Positions 14,501 through 21,033 of a stretch of DNA of 24,094 nt are shown piece after piece. Source of the stretch: Bacillota bacterium (lineage in GTDB: Bacteria > Bacillota > Clostridia > Saccharofermentanales > Fastidiosipilaceae); contig JAEZYR010000096.1 in assembly GCA_023442635.1 (NCBI GenBank), positions 1 to 24,094 of the forward strand, written 5' to 3'. Made by a program: the position numbers and the translations under genes. Below the pieces are notes generated by a model. It saw nothing but the letters and a program-made list of their open reading frames with translations. It did no database searches and was not told where the DNA came from. Each line of letters starts with the position of its first letter. The stretch's first letter is position 1.

Positions 14501-16212
14501 GTACCGCTGACCTTTGCAGCACAAGTGAAGGACTGACGATACAGCGCCTGCCCCTAGGAGACTATGACCTACAGGAAGTCCAAGCACCACCTGGCTACAT
14601 AAAGGATGAACAAGTTTATCGCTATACGTTTTCACCGCAAAAAGCGGAAATAAGGGTAGTGACCCCAAAGACGCCGCCCATTGTCAATCTGCGACAGGTA
14701 TTGAATCTGACCTTGGCGTCTAAGACACTCGAAAGTTATCCCTGGCCTATGCACAATGCCCCAAAAGTGGAGCAAGTTGCCTTTGGCCTGTATAACAGTG
14801 AGCCTCAAGGGGGCTTACCAGCAGATACCTGCCTCCAAGTCCTCCACCCTAACGCGGAAGGCCGTATCCAGGCCGAAAACCTACCCCAGGGCGCCTATTA
14901 CTTAAAGGAAATAGCCGCGCCTGATGGCTATCAAATCGATAGCAAGCGCTATCCTGTTCAGCTCGAAGCAGATCCCGTAGCCGTCGAAGCAGAGCGCAAG
15001 GTCAGCCTACATGAGACGATAGAAAATCGGCTGCTCAAAAAGCGCCTCGTCCTTCGTAAATTTGACCGCCACAATGGCCAAGCCCTAGCAGGGGTTCGTT
15101 TTCGACTCTGGGCCATCCAACAAGATGGCAGCACAATCGTGCCAAATCCTGCAGGCCAGGAAGAGTGGGTGACCGATCAAGACGGACGCATTGAAACGCC
15201 TGAGCTCCCCTATGGCAACTATCGCTGGGAAGAAAGCCAAGCCTTGCCAGGCTACCACCAGCCCCAGCAAGACCTGCATGTCTCCGTAGCAGCTGACAGC
15301 CAAATTGTCTTTGACTGGTCAAATGAGCCGACCCAAGTCTGTTTTCGCAAAGTAGAAAGCGAGAGCGGCCGAACTCTACCAGGGGCAAAGATCAGCCTGC
15401 GAAGCGAAGAAGGTGAGATGCTTTATGTCTTGCCTGATGGCGAACATAGCTGGCGCCTTGCCCATGCCGAAGAAAAAGGTGCTGTTCCAGCGCGTTGGCT
15501 CAGCACCCAAGAAGCGGTGACGGTGCGCGGCCTAACGGTGGGGCAGAGATACCAATTATTGGAAGAAGAAGCACCTGCTGGTTATGCCAAAGCAGAAGCC
15601 TTGATTTTTGAGGTGAGGGAGGGCTTAGGTATCCAGCTTGTCAATTTGGAGAATCGCGAAAGCGAGGTCGAAATAGAGAAGCAAGATGCAAGGAGCAATC
15701 AACGTTTGGCTGGAGCTATCTTGGCTTTGTATGACGAGCAGGGACAAATCGTCAAAGACCGAAAGACTGGAGAGCCGTTGCGTTGGCTAAGTCGGGCTGA
15801 GGAGGGCGAAGCAGGAGTCTGGCGTATACGTGGCCTAGAAGTGGGAAAGTCCTACTACTTGCGAGAAGAAAAGGCGCCTCCCGCCTACATCAAGGCTAAG
15901 CAAGATCAGCACTTGCAGCTACGCGATACCGCACAAGTCCAACGCTTTATTTGTTTGAACGAGCCAGAACAACCTCCTGTACCTCCTGCACTGCCCAAGA
16001 CAGGTTTTGGTCAAGATCACAAGCTGCTGACCGCTATCGCTTTACTTCTTGCAGCTCTAAGCTTGCTATACTGTCGCCACATCTATCAGCTGAAAAAACG
16101 GAGAAAAAAGGAGGCATGGCTACATGCTGCTGAGAGACGGAGACTGCTTCATGATGACGGGCGACAGCGTGACCGACTGTGGCCGGACAAGACCAAGCCA
16201 AGAAGGTTATGA
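11527..16212 (+). CDS. LPXTG surface protein with thioester-like domain and about eight Cna-B domains
   Basis: This is a 1561-residue sortase-anchored adhesin or pilin-like protein. A basic start (MKKRKSRSKYKR) and hydrophobic core form a signal peptide that ends near ALAA (about 38). Residues about 42-200 resemble the thioester (TQXA) domain of Gram-positive adhesins: Cys88 lies in VFYCLDP, but the expected Thr-Gln is Thr143-Arg144 in WTRLLIW. Cna-B/SpaA-type domains follow, marked by G-Y-L-E boxes near residues 391, 557, 667, 1008, 1119, 1227, 1336 and 1437, with a weaker one near 865. These usually carry Lys-Asn isopeptide bonds. A charged linker lies around 790-830. The anchor is L1489-P-K-T-G1493, then a hydrophobic span and a basic tail of about 45 residues. 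The last 89 bases overlap the next gene. No sortase gene is in the window. Host binding is inferred. Confidence 0.93.
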   Translation: MKKRKSRSKYKRILALFGVLGILFGQVLWQAGWPALAATTQFAQQIEIYYNGNHSAAISWHGRPWYEPDLRVKNSGDGPDGKGAVFYCLDPSLPIKNRQVVGSDWETALENRPDALRAILYLLAEGAPNKVFAESMEASILWTRLLIWVWLTEHGMPNVDTKLRYTKAWLYSLEGQGSEAARKLYEAAEGFAQGTEELPKGQVELEAVEASWRLEGQQYKRQYRFQGDVEKVLLPAAEGLFLNGRALATLAEDERLVQVGEVWELAWETQQAHEDRHLTCQAVAESYHPAVYGWYSGQSVAQDGVLGQGQPATVASLDIELSKPQQVFSFALRKVNIQAAKAQPSLAGTHYELHLLERQFPALQGQAEQTLFGPFVCDETGQLTFEHLPLGRYTLHEKKAAQGYVLNPVPVKISGLLGSDGQVHVSIDNQANYAACMSKLEQQRESLAKDLAALSQPTQQLSLKKAGLSVGALAQRIDLATYENLAMGRVRIHKFYREKPEKRQPDGPSPELGAEMPPEEERLQPEEGVRFELRDLSGKVWDVLETNAAGQAASAYVPIGHYELHQVSDFLDARGEKATWRLPPQAVHIAEDGQVLDLLLENPRRQMRFRLHKVDRLTGKPIHQKGMAFYLFRKGEEQPLRLRLADGRPLDRLVLGEDGQSLPIEPLPAGDYELQEVQGPEGYHYDPKARLAFRLAPTSQDGEEVVEVAWHEEYVANDPQFGSLFIDKQGEQFSHWEAYEASVHMPSPGRLVPRKMPRSLSKNLLLCGWPQQSEDAILQSFLSDELTLKTKGEEGSEKPELTSSSEPKEVEAAQGVEAKEKAASQKPEPLAPAGESLVQKRWRISQQAPVMQALELGEERRVRAQLEPGYYMLWDQEACLWHGEVDEEAAAHWSLQLPEKVDTWEAYEAGPIQEQTMTLYRPIYQNKALPGAVFKLTAARDIYAGDQQTLIYPKGERLQVAVKDIWRDGERLYRPGEAISLPELTEAERAACTADLCSTSEGLTIQRLPLGDYDLQEVQAPPGYIKDEQVYRYTFSPQKAEIRVVTPKTPPIVNLRQVLNLTLASKTLESYPWPMHNAPKVEQVAFGLYNSEPQGGLPADTCLQVLHPNAEGRIQAENLPQGAYYLKEIAAPDGYQIDSKRYPVQLEADPVAVEAERKVSLHETIENRLLKKRLVLRKFDRHNGQALAGVRFRLWAIQQDGSTIVPNPAGQEEWVTDQDGRIETPELPYGNYRWEESQALPGYHQPQQDLHVSVAADSQIVFDWSNEPTQVCFRKVESESGRTLPGAKISLRSEEGEMLYVLPDGEHSWRLAHAEEKGAVPARWLSTQEAVTVRGLTVGQRYQLLEEEAPAGYAKAEALIFEVREGLGIQLVNLENRESEVEIEKQDARSNQRLAGAILALYDEQGQIVKDRKTGEPLRWLSRAEEGEAGVWRIRGLEVGKSYYLREEKAPPAYIKAKQDQHLQLRDTAQVQRFICLNEPEQPPVPPALPKTGFGQDHKLLTAIALLLAALSLLYCRHIYQLKKRRKKEAWLHAAERRRLLHDDGRQRDRLWPDKTKPRRL
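16109..16114 (+). promoter_or_regulatory. Ribosome binding site inside the upstream coding region
   Basis: AGGAGG lies nine bases before the ATG at 16124 and within the lysine/arginine-rich 3' end of the surface protein gene. It supports a start for the SGNH hydrolase inside that gene. Confidence 0.75.
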
Positions 16213-16777
16213 GCATCTTGGCGGAGGTTATCCTGCACTGCTGGCGGCTCGCTTGCAGGTAGCCTATCCCACACAACACTTCCGTATTTTGAACAGTGGC
16301 GTTTCGGGTCATCGCAGCAAAGAACTGCTAGCTCGTTGGCAGAGCGAGGTTCTTGCTTTCGAGCCCCAGGTTCTAAGTATTCTGATCGGCATTAACGATG
16401 TCTGGCGATACTACGACCAGCCAGCAATCGAAGGCGGCCAGGTGGACGAAAAACAGTATAAAGAGAATTTGGAAAAGATGCTGCAAGAGGCTTTTGCCCA
16501 GCCTTCACTTCGCTCACTTATCCTGCTGACTCCCTTTTTCTTGGATGCCAACTTGCAAGATGACATGCGCCAGCGTTGTGAGCGCTATGCCGATATTGTC
16601 AGAACTGTGGCACAGCAGGACAAGCGGATTTACCTAGTAGACTTGGCGGAGCGCTTCGATGCCATTTGCCACGAAAGCCACTACATGCAATGGGCGAGGG
16701 ATCGCGTTCACCCCAATTTGGCAGGCCACCAGGTCATTGCGGATGAGCTTTTTCACTGTCTGAGCGAAATGAACTAA
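16124..16777 (+). CDS. SGNH/GDSL-type hydrolase
   Basis: This 217-residue protein belongs to the SGNH hydrolase superfamily of esterases, lipases and carbohydrate deacetylases. The four conserved blocks are visible: the nucleophile in TGDS (Ser15), Gly59 in the LNSGVSGHRS segment, GIND with Asn91, and DRVHP with Asp193 and His196 completing the triad. No signal peptide or membrane anchor is seen, so it is likely cytoplasmic. It begins 89 bases inside the surface protein gene in another frame, with its own AGGAGG site, so the two are co-transcribed and probably coupled in translation. The substrate is unknown. A role in removing acyl or acetyl groups from cell-surface precursors is possible, but nothing in the sequence proves it. 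Confidence 0.93.
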   Translation: MLLRDGDCFMMTGDSVTDCGRTRPSQEGYEHLGGGYPALLAARLQVAYPTQHFRILNSGVSGHRSKELLARWQSEVLAFEPQVLSILIGINDVWRYYDQPAIEGGQVDEKQYKENLEKMLQEAFAQPSLRSLILLTPFFLDANLQDDMRQRCERYADIVRTVAQQDKRIYLVDLAERFDAICHESHYMQWARDRVHPNLAGHQVIADELFHCLSEMN

Positions 16778-16836
16778 GTTTGTGGGGGAGCACTGGGTTT
16801 AGACGGCAGATCAGCTGAGCGACCAAAGCGACAAAA

Positions 16837-16867
16837 AAAGAGCGGTGAAGTCAATTCACCGCTCTTT
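16837..16867. terminator. Terminator between convergent SGNH hydrolase and GlsB-like genes
   Basis: AAAGAGCGGTGAA (16837-16849) and TTCACCGCTCTTT (16855-16867) form a perfect 13-bp stem with a five-base loop. On the minus strand it is followed by seven T residues, about 20 bases after the GlsB-like stop, so it is strong there. Rightward it ends CTTTCGTTTG, which is weaker but usable. Confidence 0.9.
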
Positions 16868-16886
16868 CGTTTGTGGAAAAGGCGTC

Positions 16887-17147
16887 TTAGCGAGCGCGAC
16901 CACGCTTGATGAGGTTGACGATGGCCAAGACGATGACAGCACCCAGAATCGAGGTCAGCAAGGTCGAGAAGCTGAATGTTTTGGGGGGAACTTTGGCGAA
17001 GAGGCCAACAACCCAACCGCCGCCAACGGAGCCGCCCAAACCACAGATGATGTTGGCGACAATACCCATGTCAGCATCGCGCTTCATGATGAGGCTAGCA
17101 ATCCAACCTGCCAAACCACCGACGATTAACCAAGAAATTAAACCCAT
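16887..17147 (-). CDS. GlsB/YeaQ/YmgE family small membrane protein
   Basis: This is an 86-residue protein with three hydrophobic segments (about 3-20, 28-48 and 60-80) and a basic C terminus (LIKRGRAR). The pattern GLISWLIVGGLAGWIASLIM, followed by GIVANIICGLGGSVGGG, is characteristic of the transglycosylase-associated or GlsB/YeaQ/YmgE family. These proteins are linked to general and envelope stress in several bacteria, but their biochemical role is unclear, and the name transglycosylase-associated should not be read as an enzyme activity. GGAGG six bases before the ATG supports the start. It appears to be a one-gene unit, because about 160 AT-rich bases lie upstream and a strong terminator follows. 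Confidence 0.93.
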   Translation of the reverse strand: MGLISWLIVGGLAGWIASLIMKRDADMGIVANIICGLGGSVGGGWVVGLFAKVPPKTFSFSTLLTSILGAVIVLAIVNLIKRGRAR

Positions 17148-17274
17148 TTGTTACCTCCAAAGTGTAGGTCTAGCTATTAGGCCAGGCCTGTATCAACGAA
17201 ATGATTTTACTTGTTTTCTTCAATTTAAGCTTGAAAATTGTTACCAAGCGTCGAAATATGAACAAAATAAATAT

Positions 17275-17312
17275 TAAATAATGATATATTCGGAATGAAT
17301 AGGCATTATTTA
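17275..17312 (-). terminator. Weak AT-rich hairpin at the end of the phosphoribosyltransferase gene
   Basis: TAAATAATG (17275-17283) is a perfect inverted repeat of CATTATTTA (17304-17312), and the arm includes the stop codon. A T-rich tail follows on the minus strand. The stem is all but one A/T pairs, so termination would be weak at best. It could instead protect the 3' end. Confidence 0.35.
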
Positions 17313-17899
17313 TCTTCGATTGTCAAAGCAGGCATAGGAACTGGCTGACCATCCTTGAGTTGTATGAGAGGAAGTGGAGCCAAATAGAGGATGTCTTGCC
17401 GATTGATGGCATCCCCCTCAGCCAGCAAAGCCGCCTCAGCAACCAAGCTTGCGTCCACCTGATCTAGCAACTCGCGGAGGGCTTTGAGGCTTTCGCCAGT
17501 CGAAATAACATCGTCGATGATGGCGACTTTTTTGCCTTGCAAGCGCGCCACGTCGCTCTCGTCCAGATAAAGGCGCTGTGTGCCAGCGGTGGTGATGGAC
17601 TGGACGTCCACGCCTAGCGGATTCTGCATGTAAAGTTTCAGGCTCTTGCGGGCGACGACATAGTGTTTATGCCCCAAAAGACGCGCCATTTCGGCCACGA
17701 GAGGAATGCCCTTGGTTTCCGCCGTCAAAAGGATGTCGCAAGGCGGCAGTTTGGCAACGAGGGCGGGAGCAGCTGCCGTGACCAATTCGGCATCCCCCAG
17801 AATGACAAAAGCAGCGATGGCCAGGTCTTCCGAAATAGGTAGAACTGGCAGCTGGCGTGTGACACCAGCGAGCTCGAGATGATAATGAGCGTGAAACAT
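17306..17899 (-). CDS. Phosphoribosyltransferase, adenine/xanthine type
   Basis: This is a 197-residue type I phosphoribosyltransferase. The PRPP-binding loop is clear (VAIIDDVISTGES, about 125-137), and an earlier ETKGIPLVAEMARLLGHKHYVVARK segment (about 61-85) matches the hood and flexible region of adenine-type enzymes. Relatives transfer ribose 5-phosphate from PRPP to a purine base in salvage; some members of this group are instead regulators. The base specificity cannot be read from the sequence, so apt or xpt would be a guess. GAGGAGG lies four bases before the ATG. It is 58 bases after the cardiolipin synthase gene on the same strand and probably shares its message. Confidence 0.85.
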   Translation of the reverse strand: MFHAHYHLELAGVTRQLPVLPISEDLAIAAFVILGDAELVTAAAPALVAKLPPCDILLTAETKGIPLVAEMARLLGHKHYVVARKSLKLYMQNPLGVDVQSITTAGTQRLYLDESDVARLQGKKVAIIDDVISTGESLKALRELLDQVDASLVAEAALLAEGDAINRQDILYLAPLPLIQLKDGQPVPMPALTIEDK

Positions 17900-17957
17900 A
17901 GGACCTCCTCAATGATGGCTAGTAGCCTTAAGGTTGATAACTGAAACGAGTGACAGG

Positions 17958-19829
17958 CTAGAGCAAGGGCGCGACAAGTCGCAAAAGGGCTTGCCCCCAG
18001 TACTGTAGCATGTGGCGCGGCTTGGCCTGCATGCGCAAACAGTGCTTGAGTGTGTTTTCGAAATCTTTTGTGATTTCTTGGATGATGGGGCTTTGGTGAA
18101 ACCAAATCGCACATTCCATATGCAAATAGAGTGAGCGGTAGTCAAAATTGATGGTGCCGATGACGGCGCTCTGGCCGTCGACTACGAGGGATTTGGCGTG
18201 AACAAAGCCAGGCTCGTATTCGTAGACCTCACAACCCGCTTCAATCAAGGGCGGGTAGTAAGAACGCGTGGTCATATGGACGAGGGGCTTATCGGGTATA
18301 TGGGGCGTCATGATGCGCACGCGCACGCCAGATTGAGCCGCCGTACATAGAGCGCCGAGCATTTGGTCATCGATGATCAAGTAGGGCGTGATGATATCGA
18401 TCGACTCCGTGGCGTGGTTGATCATACTGCGGTACAAATTCACTGCCTGGTGAAGACCATCAAAAGGCGTATCGTCAAAGGGAATGAGCAGCCCCTGCTC
18501 GCCGCCCAAGTGCTTTGGCGAGACGGGTGTTACGGGGGAGGTGGGCAAGGCACGGATCGCGGCTTTGCCCTGCTCAACGAGGCGCTTGCCGAGCATGGCG
18601 TTGGCTTGCATATGCGCTTGCTGGAGGACGTCGTCTAGATTGAGTGGGGCATATTGCCTGAGGTTAGCCTCGCTGCGTTGCCAGAAATGGCGGATCTCAT
18701 CACTGCCCCCAGTCAACTGAGCCCAAAGCGTCAGGTACATGACCGTAAAGCTCCAAACAGCCTTGCCCTGAATGAGAACGCCTGTATCCTTCCAATGCCC
18801 GAAACGCACCTTGCGGTTGATGTATTCATCAGCGATGTTGGTGCCGCCAGTCAGCGCGATTCGCCCATCCACGACACAAATCTTGCGGTGGTCGCGATAG
18901 TTGTAGCGCGCACTCAAAAAGATGCGCAAGGGGTTGAAGGTTCTAACCTGAATGCCAGCAGCCTCTAAGCGACGAATAAAAGCTGAAGGCAAGAAGTGCA
19001 TCGAGCCGATGTCATCATAGATAACGCGACAGTCGACTCCGGCCTGAGCCTTGGCACACAATAGGGCAAAAATTTCCTCCCACATGCTGCCTTCAGAAAT
19101 GATGAAGTATTCCAAAAAGACGAAGTCTTTGGCATTGGCAATCGCAGCTTTGAGTGCTGCAAATTGGGCCTCACCGCTCGGAAGATAGGCGCTTTGCTCT
19201 TCGCTATAGATGGGGTACGAAGTTTGCTCTTGCAGGTAATGGCTTTCTTTTTGAGCCAGGGGATCCAAAGGCTCGACCTCAAGCGGGCCTTCTTTTTGCA
19301 AGACGTGAAAAGCGTTGTTCATGATGGAGCGCTGTTGGGCTAGGTTTCGTTGCAGATGGCGTTTGGAGCGCAAACCATAGAAAAGGTAAAGAATACCACC
19401 CAAAACGGGAACAAAGGCGACTAGGATAATCCAGGCGATGCGGTAGCTAGAGGGGGTAAACTGGCTGACCAGGTGGAGGACAACCAGCAGGGAAATGACA
19501 AGGCCAAAAAAGTAGAACCAAGGTGAGAGGTCAACAAAAAACATCAGACCCAGGACGAGTAGACAGACCTGTAAAAGCAAGCCTGCGCCGAGCAAAATGT
19601 AGCGCAGGATATTGTGGTAGTCCTCTCGGAGTGTAAAGAGCTGATGAAAACGTTTCCAGGCCTGAAGCCACCAGGGGCTGGGCTGGGACGAGACCTGCTG
19701 TTTTTTGGCTTGGTGAGCCACTGCCCTGGCTACTTGCTGCTGCAGACGTTGTGGATCCACATAAACAGATGGGGCTTTAGGCTGTGGAAAGGTCGTGGGT
19801 TGTTGTTCGCTTTGCATAAGTTTTCTCAC
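17958..19829 (-). CDS. cls: Cardiolipin synthase, phospholipase D family
   Basis: This 623-residue membrane enzyme should join two phosphatidylglycerol molecules into cardiolipin and glycerol. A long polar N terminus (1-70) precedes three hydrophobic helices (about 75-98, 103-124 and 132-152), the last with the AWIILVAFVPVLGGILYLFYG signature of the PLD N-terminal domain. Two catalytic HKD motifs are intact: His314-Lys316-Asp321 (DHRKICVVD) and His544-Lys546-Asp551 (VHAKSLVVD). The protein is longer than the usual 480-510 residues because of the N-terminal extension and an insert around 395-450. The GTG start at 19829 shares its G with the recR stop (TAGTG) and has no ribosome binding site of its own, so translation is probably coupled to recR. 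ATG at 19817 is the alternative start. Confidence 0.92.
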   Translation of the reverse strand: MRKLMQSEQQPTTFPQPKAPSVYVDPQRLQQQVARAVAHQAKKQQVSSQPSPWWLQAWKRFHQLFTLREDYHNILRYILLGAGLLLQVCLLVLGLMFFVDLSPWFYFFGLVISLLVVLHLVSQFTPSSYRIAWIILVAFVPVLGGILYLFYGLRSKRHLQRNLAQQRSIMNNAFHVLQKEGPLEVEPLDPLAQKESHYLQEQTSYPIYSEEQSAYLPSGEAQFAALKAAIANAKDFVFLEYFIISEGSMWEEIFALLCAKAQAGVDCRVIYDDIGSMHFLPSAFIRRLEAAGIQVRTFNPLRIFLSARYNYRDHRKICVVDGRIALTGGTNIADEYINRKVRFGHWKDTGVLIQGKAVWSFTVMYLTLWAQLTGGSDEIRHFWQRSEANLRQYAPLNLDDVLQQAHMQANAMLGKRLVEQGKAAIRALPTSPVTPVSPKHLGGEQGLLIPFDDTPFDGLHQAVNLYRSMINHATESIDIITPYLIIDDQMLGALCTAAQSGVRVRIMTPHIPDKPLVHMTTRSYYPPLIEAGCEVYEYEPGFVHAKSLVVDGQSAVIGTINFDYRSLYLHMECAIWFHQSPIIQEITKDFENTLKHCLRMQAKPRHMLQYWGQALLRLVAPLL

Positions 19830-20437
19830 TAGGAGTGAATCTCATGGCGGCCGCTCAACGCGCGTGCCAAGGTCTGTTCATCAGCATACTCGACGCTTGT
19901 GCCAACGGCGAGGCCGTGGGCGATTCGAGAGGTGCGTATGCCAGCTGGCGCAAGCAGACGGGCTATAAACAGAGCCGTCGCTTCCCCTTCGGCTGTTGGG
20001 TTATTGGCCAGAATAACTTCTTGGACTTCGGGGTGAGCCTGTAGGCGCGTAAAAAGTTCAGAGATGCGAATATCCCGAGGGCCAATGTTATTTTGGGGAG
20101 AAATGGCGCCATGCAAAACATGGTAGAGCCCGTGATATTCTTGGGTTCGTTCGAAAGCAGCGACGTCAGCGGCCTGCTCGACGACACAGATCACGCTGGG
20201 ATCGCGGTGGGGATCTGAGCAGATCTCGCAGCAGTCGCGATCCGTCAAGTTGCAACACACAGGACAAAAGTGCACTTCGTGGCGTGCCTGCTCGATGGCG
20301 GCAGCAAGCCCAAGTGCCTTTTCTTCTGGCTGGGTTAAGAGATGAAAGGCCAGGCGTTGGGCGCTTTTTTGGCCGAGGCCAGGCAAGGCGGCAAGTTCAC
20401 TAATGAGCTTGTTGATCGACTTGGAAAAACGAAGCAT
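19829..20437 (-). CDS. recR: Recombination protein RecR
   Basis: This 202-residue protein is RecR, which works with RecO (and RecF) to load RecA on gapped DNA. It has the helix-hairpin-helix start (LISELAALPGLGQKSAQRLAFHL, about 11-33), a four-Cys zinc finger (C58-P-V-C61 and later C69/C70 to C73), and a Toprim domain from about residue 82 (VICVVEQAADVAAFE) with the conserved NNPTAEGEATA segment. Its length is normal. The start is three bases after the ybaB stop without a strong ribosome binding site, so it is probably coupled to ybaB. The dnaX-ybaB-recR order is conserved across Bacillota. The doubled Cys pairs in the zinc finger (CPVCC and CC) are a little unusual but keep the spacing. Confidence 0.97.
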   Translation of the reverse strand: MLRFSKSINKLISELAALPGLGQKSAQRLAFHLLTQPEEKALGLAAAIEQARHEVHFCPVCCNLTDRDCCEICSDPHRDPSVICVVEQAADVAAFERTQEYHGLYHVLHGAISPQNNIGPRDIRISELFTRLQAHPEVQEVILANNPTAEGEATALFIARLLAPAGIRTSRIAHGLAVGTSVEYADEQTLARALSGRHEIHS

Positions 20438-20440
20438 AGG

Positions 20441-20815
20441 TCAGAATAGACCGCCAAGACCCGACATCATACCAGCGCCAGCTTGTTCAAAACGGCCTAG
20501 CTTTTCTTCGGAAAGTTTGGCGAGCTTCTCGGCTGCCTGGTTCACAGCTGCAATAATGAGATCCTGCAACATTTCAGGGTCTTCTGGGTCGATAACTTCG
20601 GGCTTAATCTCAAGCGATATCAATTGATGTTGGCCATTGAGCCGGCAGTTGACAGCCCCGCCACCAGCGCTGCCCTCGACTTCGGCACTTTGGACTTCTT
20701 CTTGGGCGTTTTGCATATCGCTCTGGAGCTTCTGGACTTGCTTGAGCATCTGCTGCATGTTGCCACCAAAGGCGGCATTGCGGCCAGGAAAGGGAGGTCG
20801 ACCATGTCTTGCCAT
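20441..20815 (-). CDS. ybaB: YbaB/EbfC family nucleoid-associated protein
   Basis: This is a 124-residue DNA-binding protein of the YbaB/EbfC family, which forms dimers and coats DNA. The start region is rich in Gly, Pro and Arg. A coiled-coil-prone helix follows (MQQMLKQVQKLQSDMQNAQEEV), then the conserved strand GSAGGGAVNCRLNGQHQLISLEIKPEVIDPED and a long C-terminal helix with AAVNQAAEKLAKLSEEKL. The ATG at 20815 was chosen because GGAG lies nine bases upstream; an ATG at 20830 would add five residues (MEIKK) but destroys that spacing. The gene sits between dnaX and recR as in most Bacillota and is co-translated with recR. Confidence 0.95.
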   Translation of the reverse strand: MARHGRPPFPGRNAAFGGNMQQMLKQVQKLQSDMQNAQEEVQSAEVEGSAGGGAVNCRLNGQHQLISLEIKPEVIDPEDPEMLQDLIIAAVNQAAEKLAKLSEEKLGRFEQAGAGMMSGLGGLF

Positions 20816-21033
20816 TTTCTTTATCTCCATTCGTTCTTCGGATCGATTTTCAGTCCATCGGTATAGATTCCATAGGTATGGATATTGTATTAAAGATCAA
20901 GGTCTGTTTAGTGTAACGCAAGCGGAGCCTAAGACCAATATTTCGTTTGCCAAGGCTAAACGACAAAGTCGCAGCTTATTTACTCCGATCAGCTGATACG
21001 GCAAAAGCGGATGACTGTACCTGCACAGGATTT

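Noticed and set aside
20816..20830. Earlier ATG for ybaB
   Set aside because: It has only a weak upstream site, and using it would place the GGAG motif inside the coding region.
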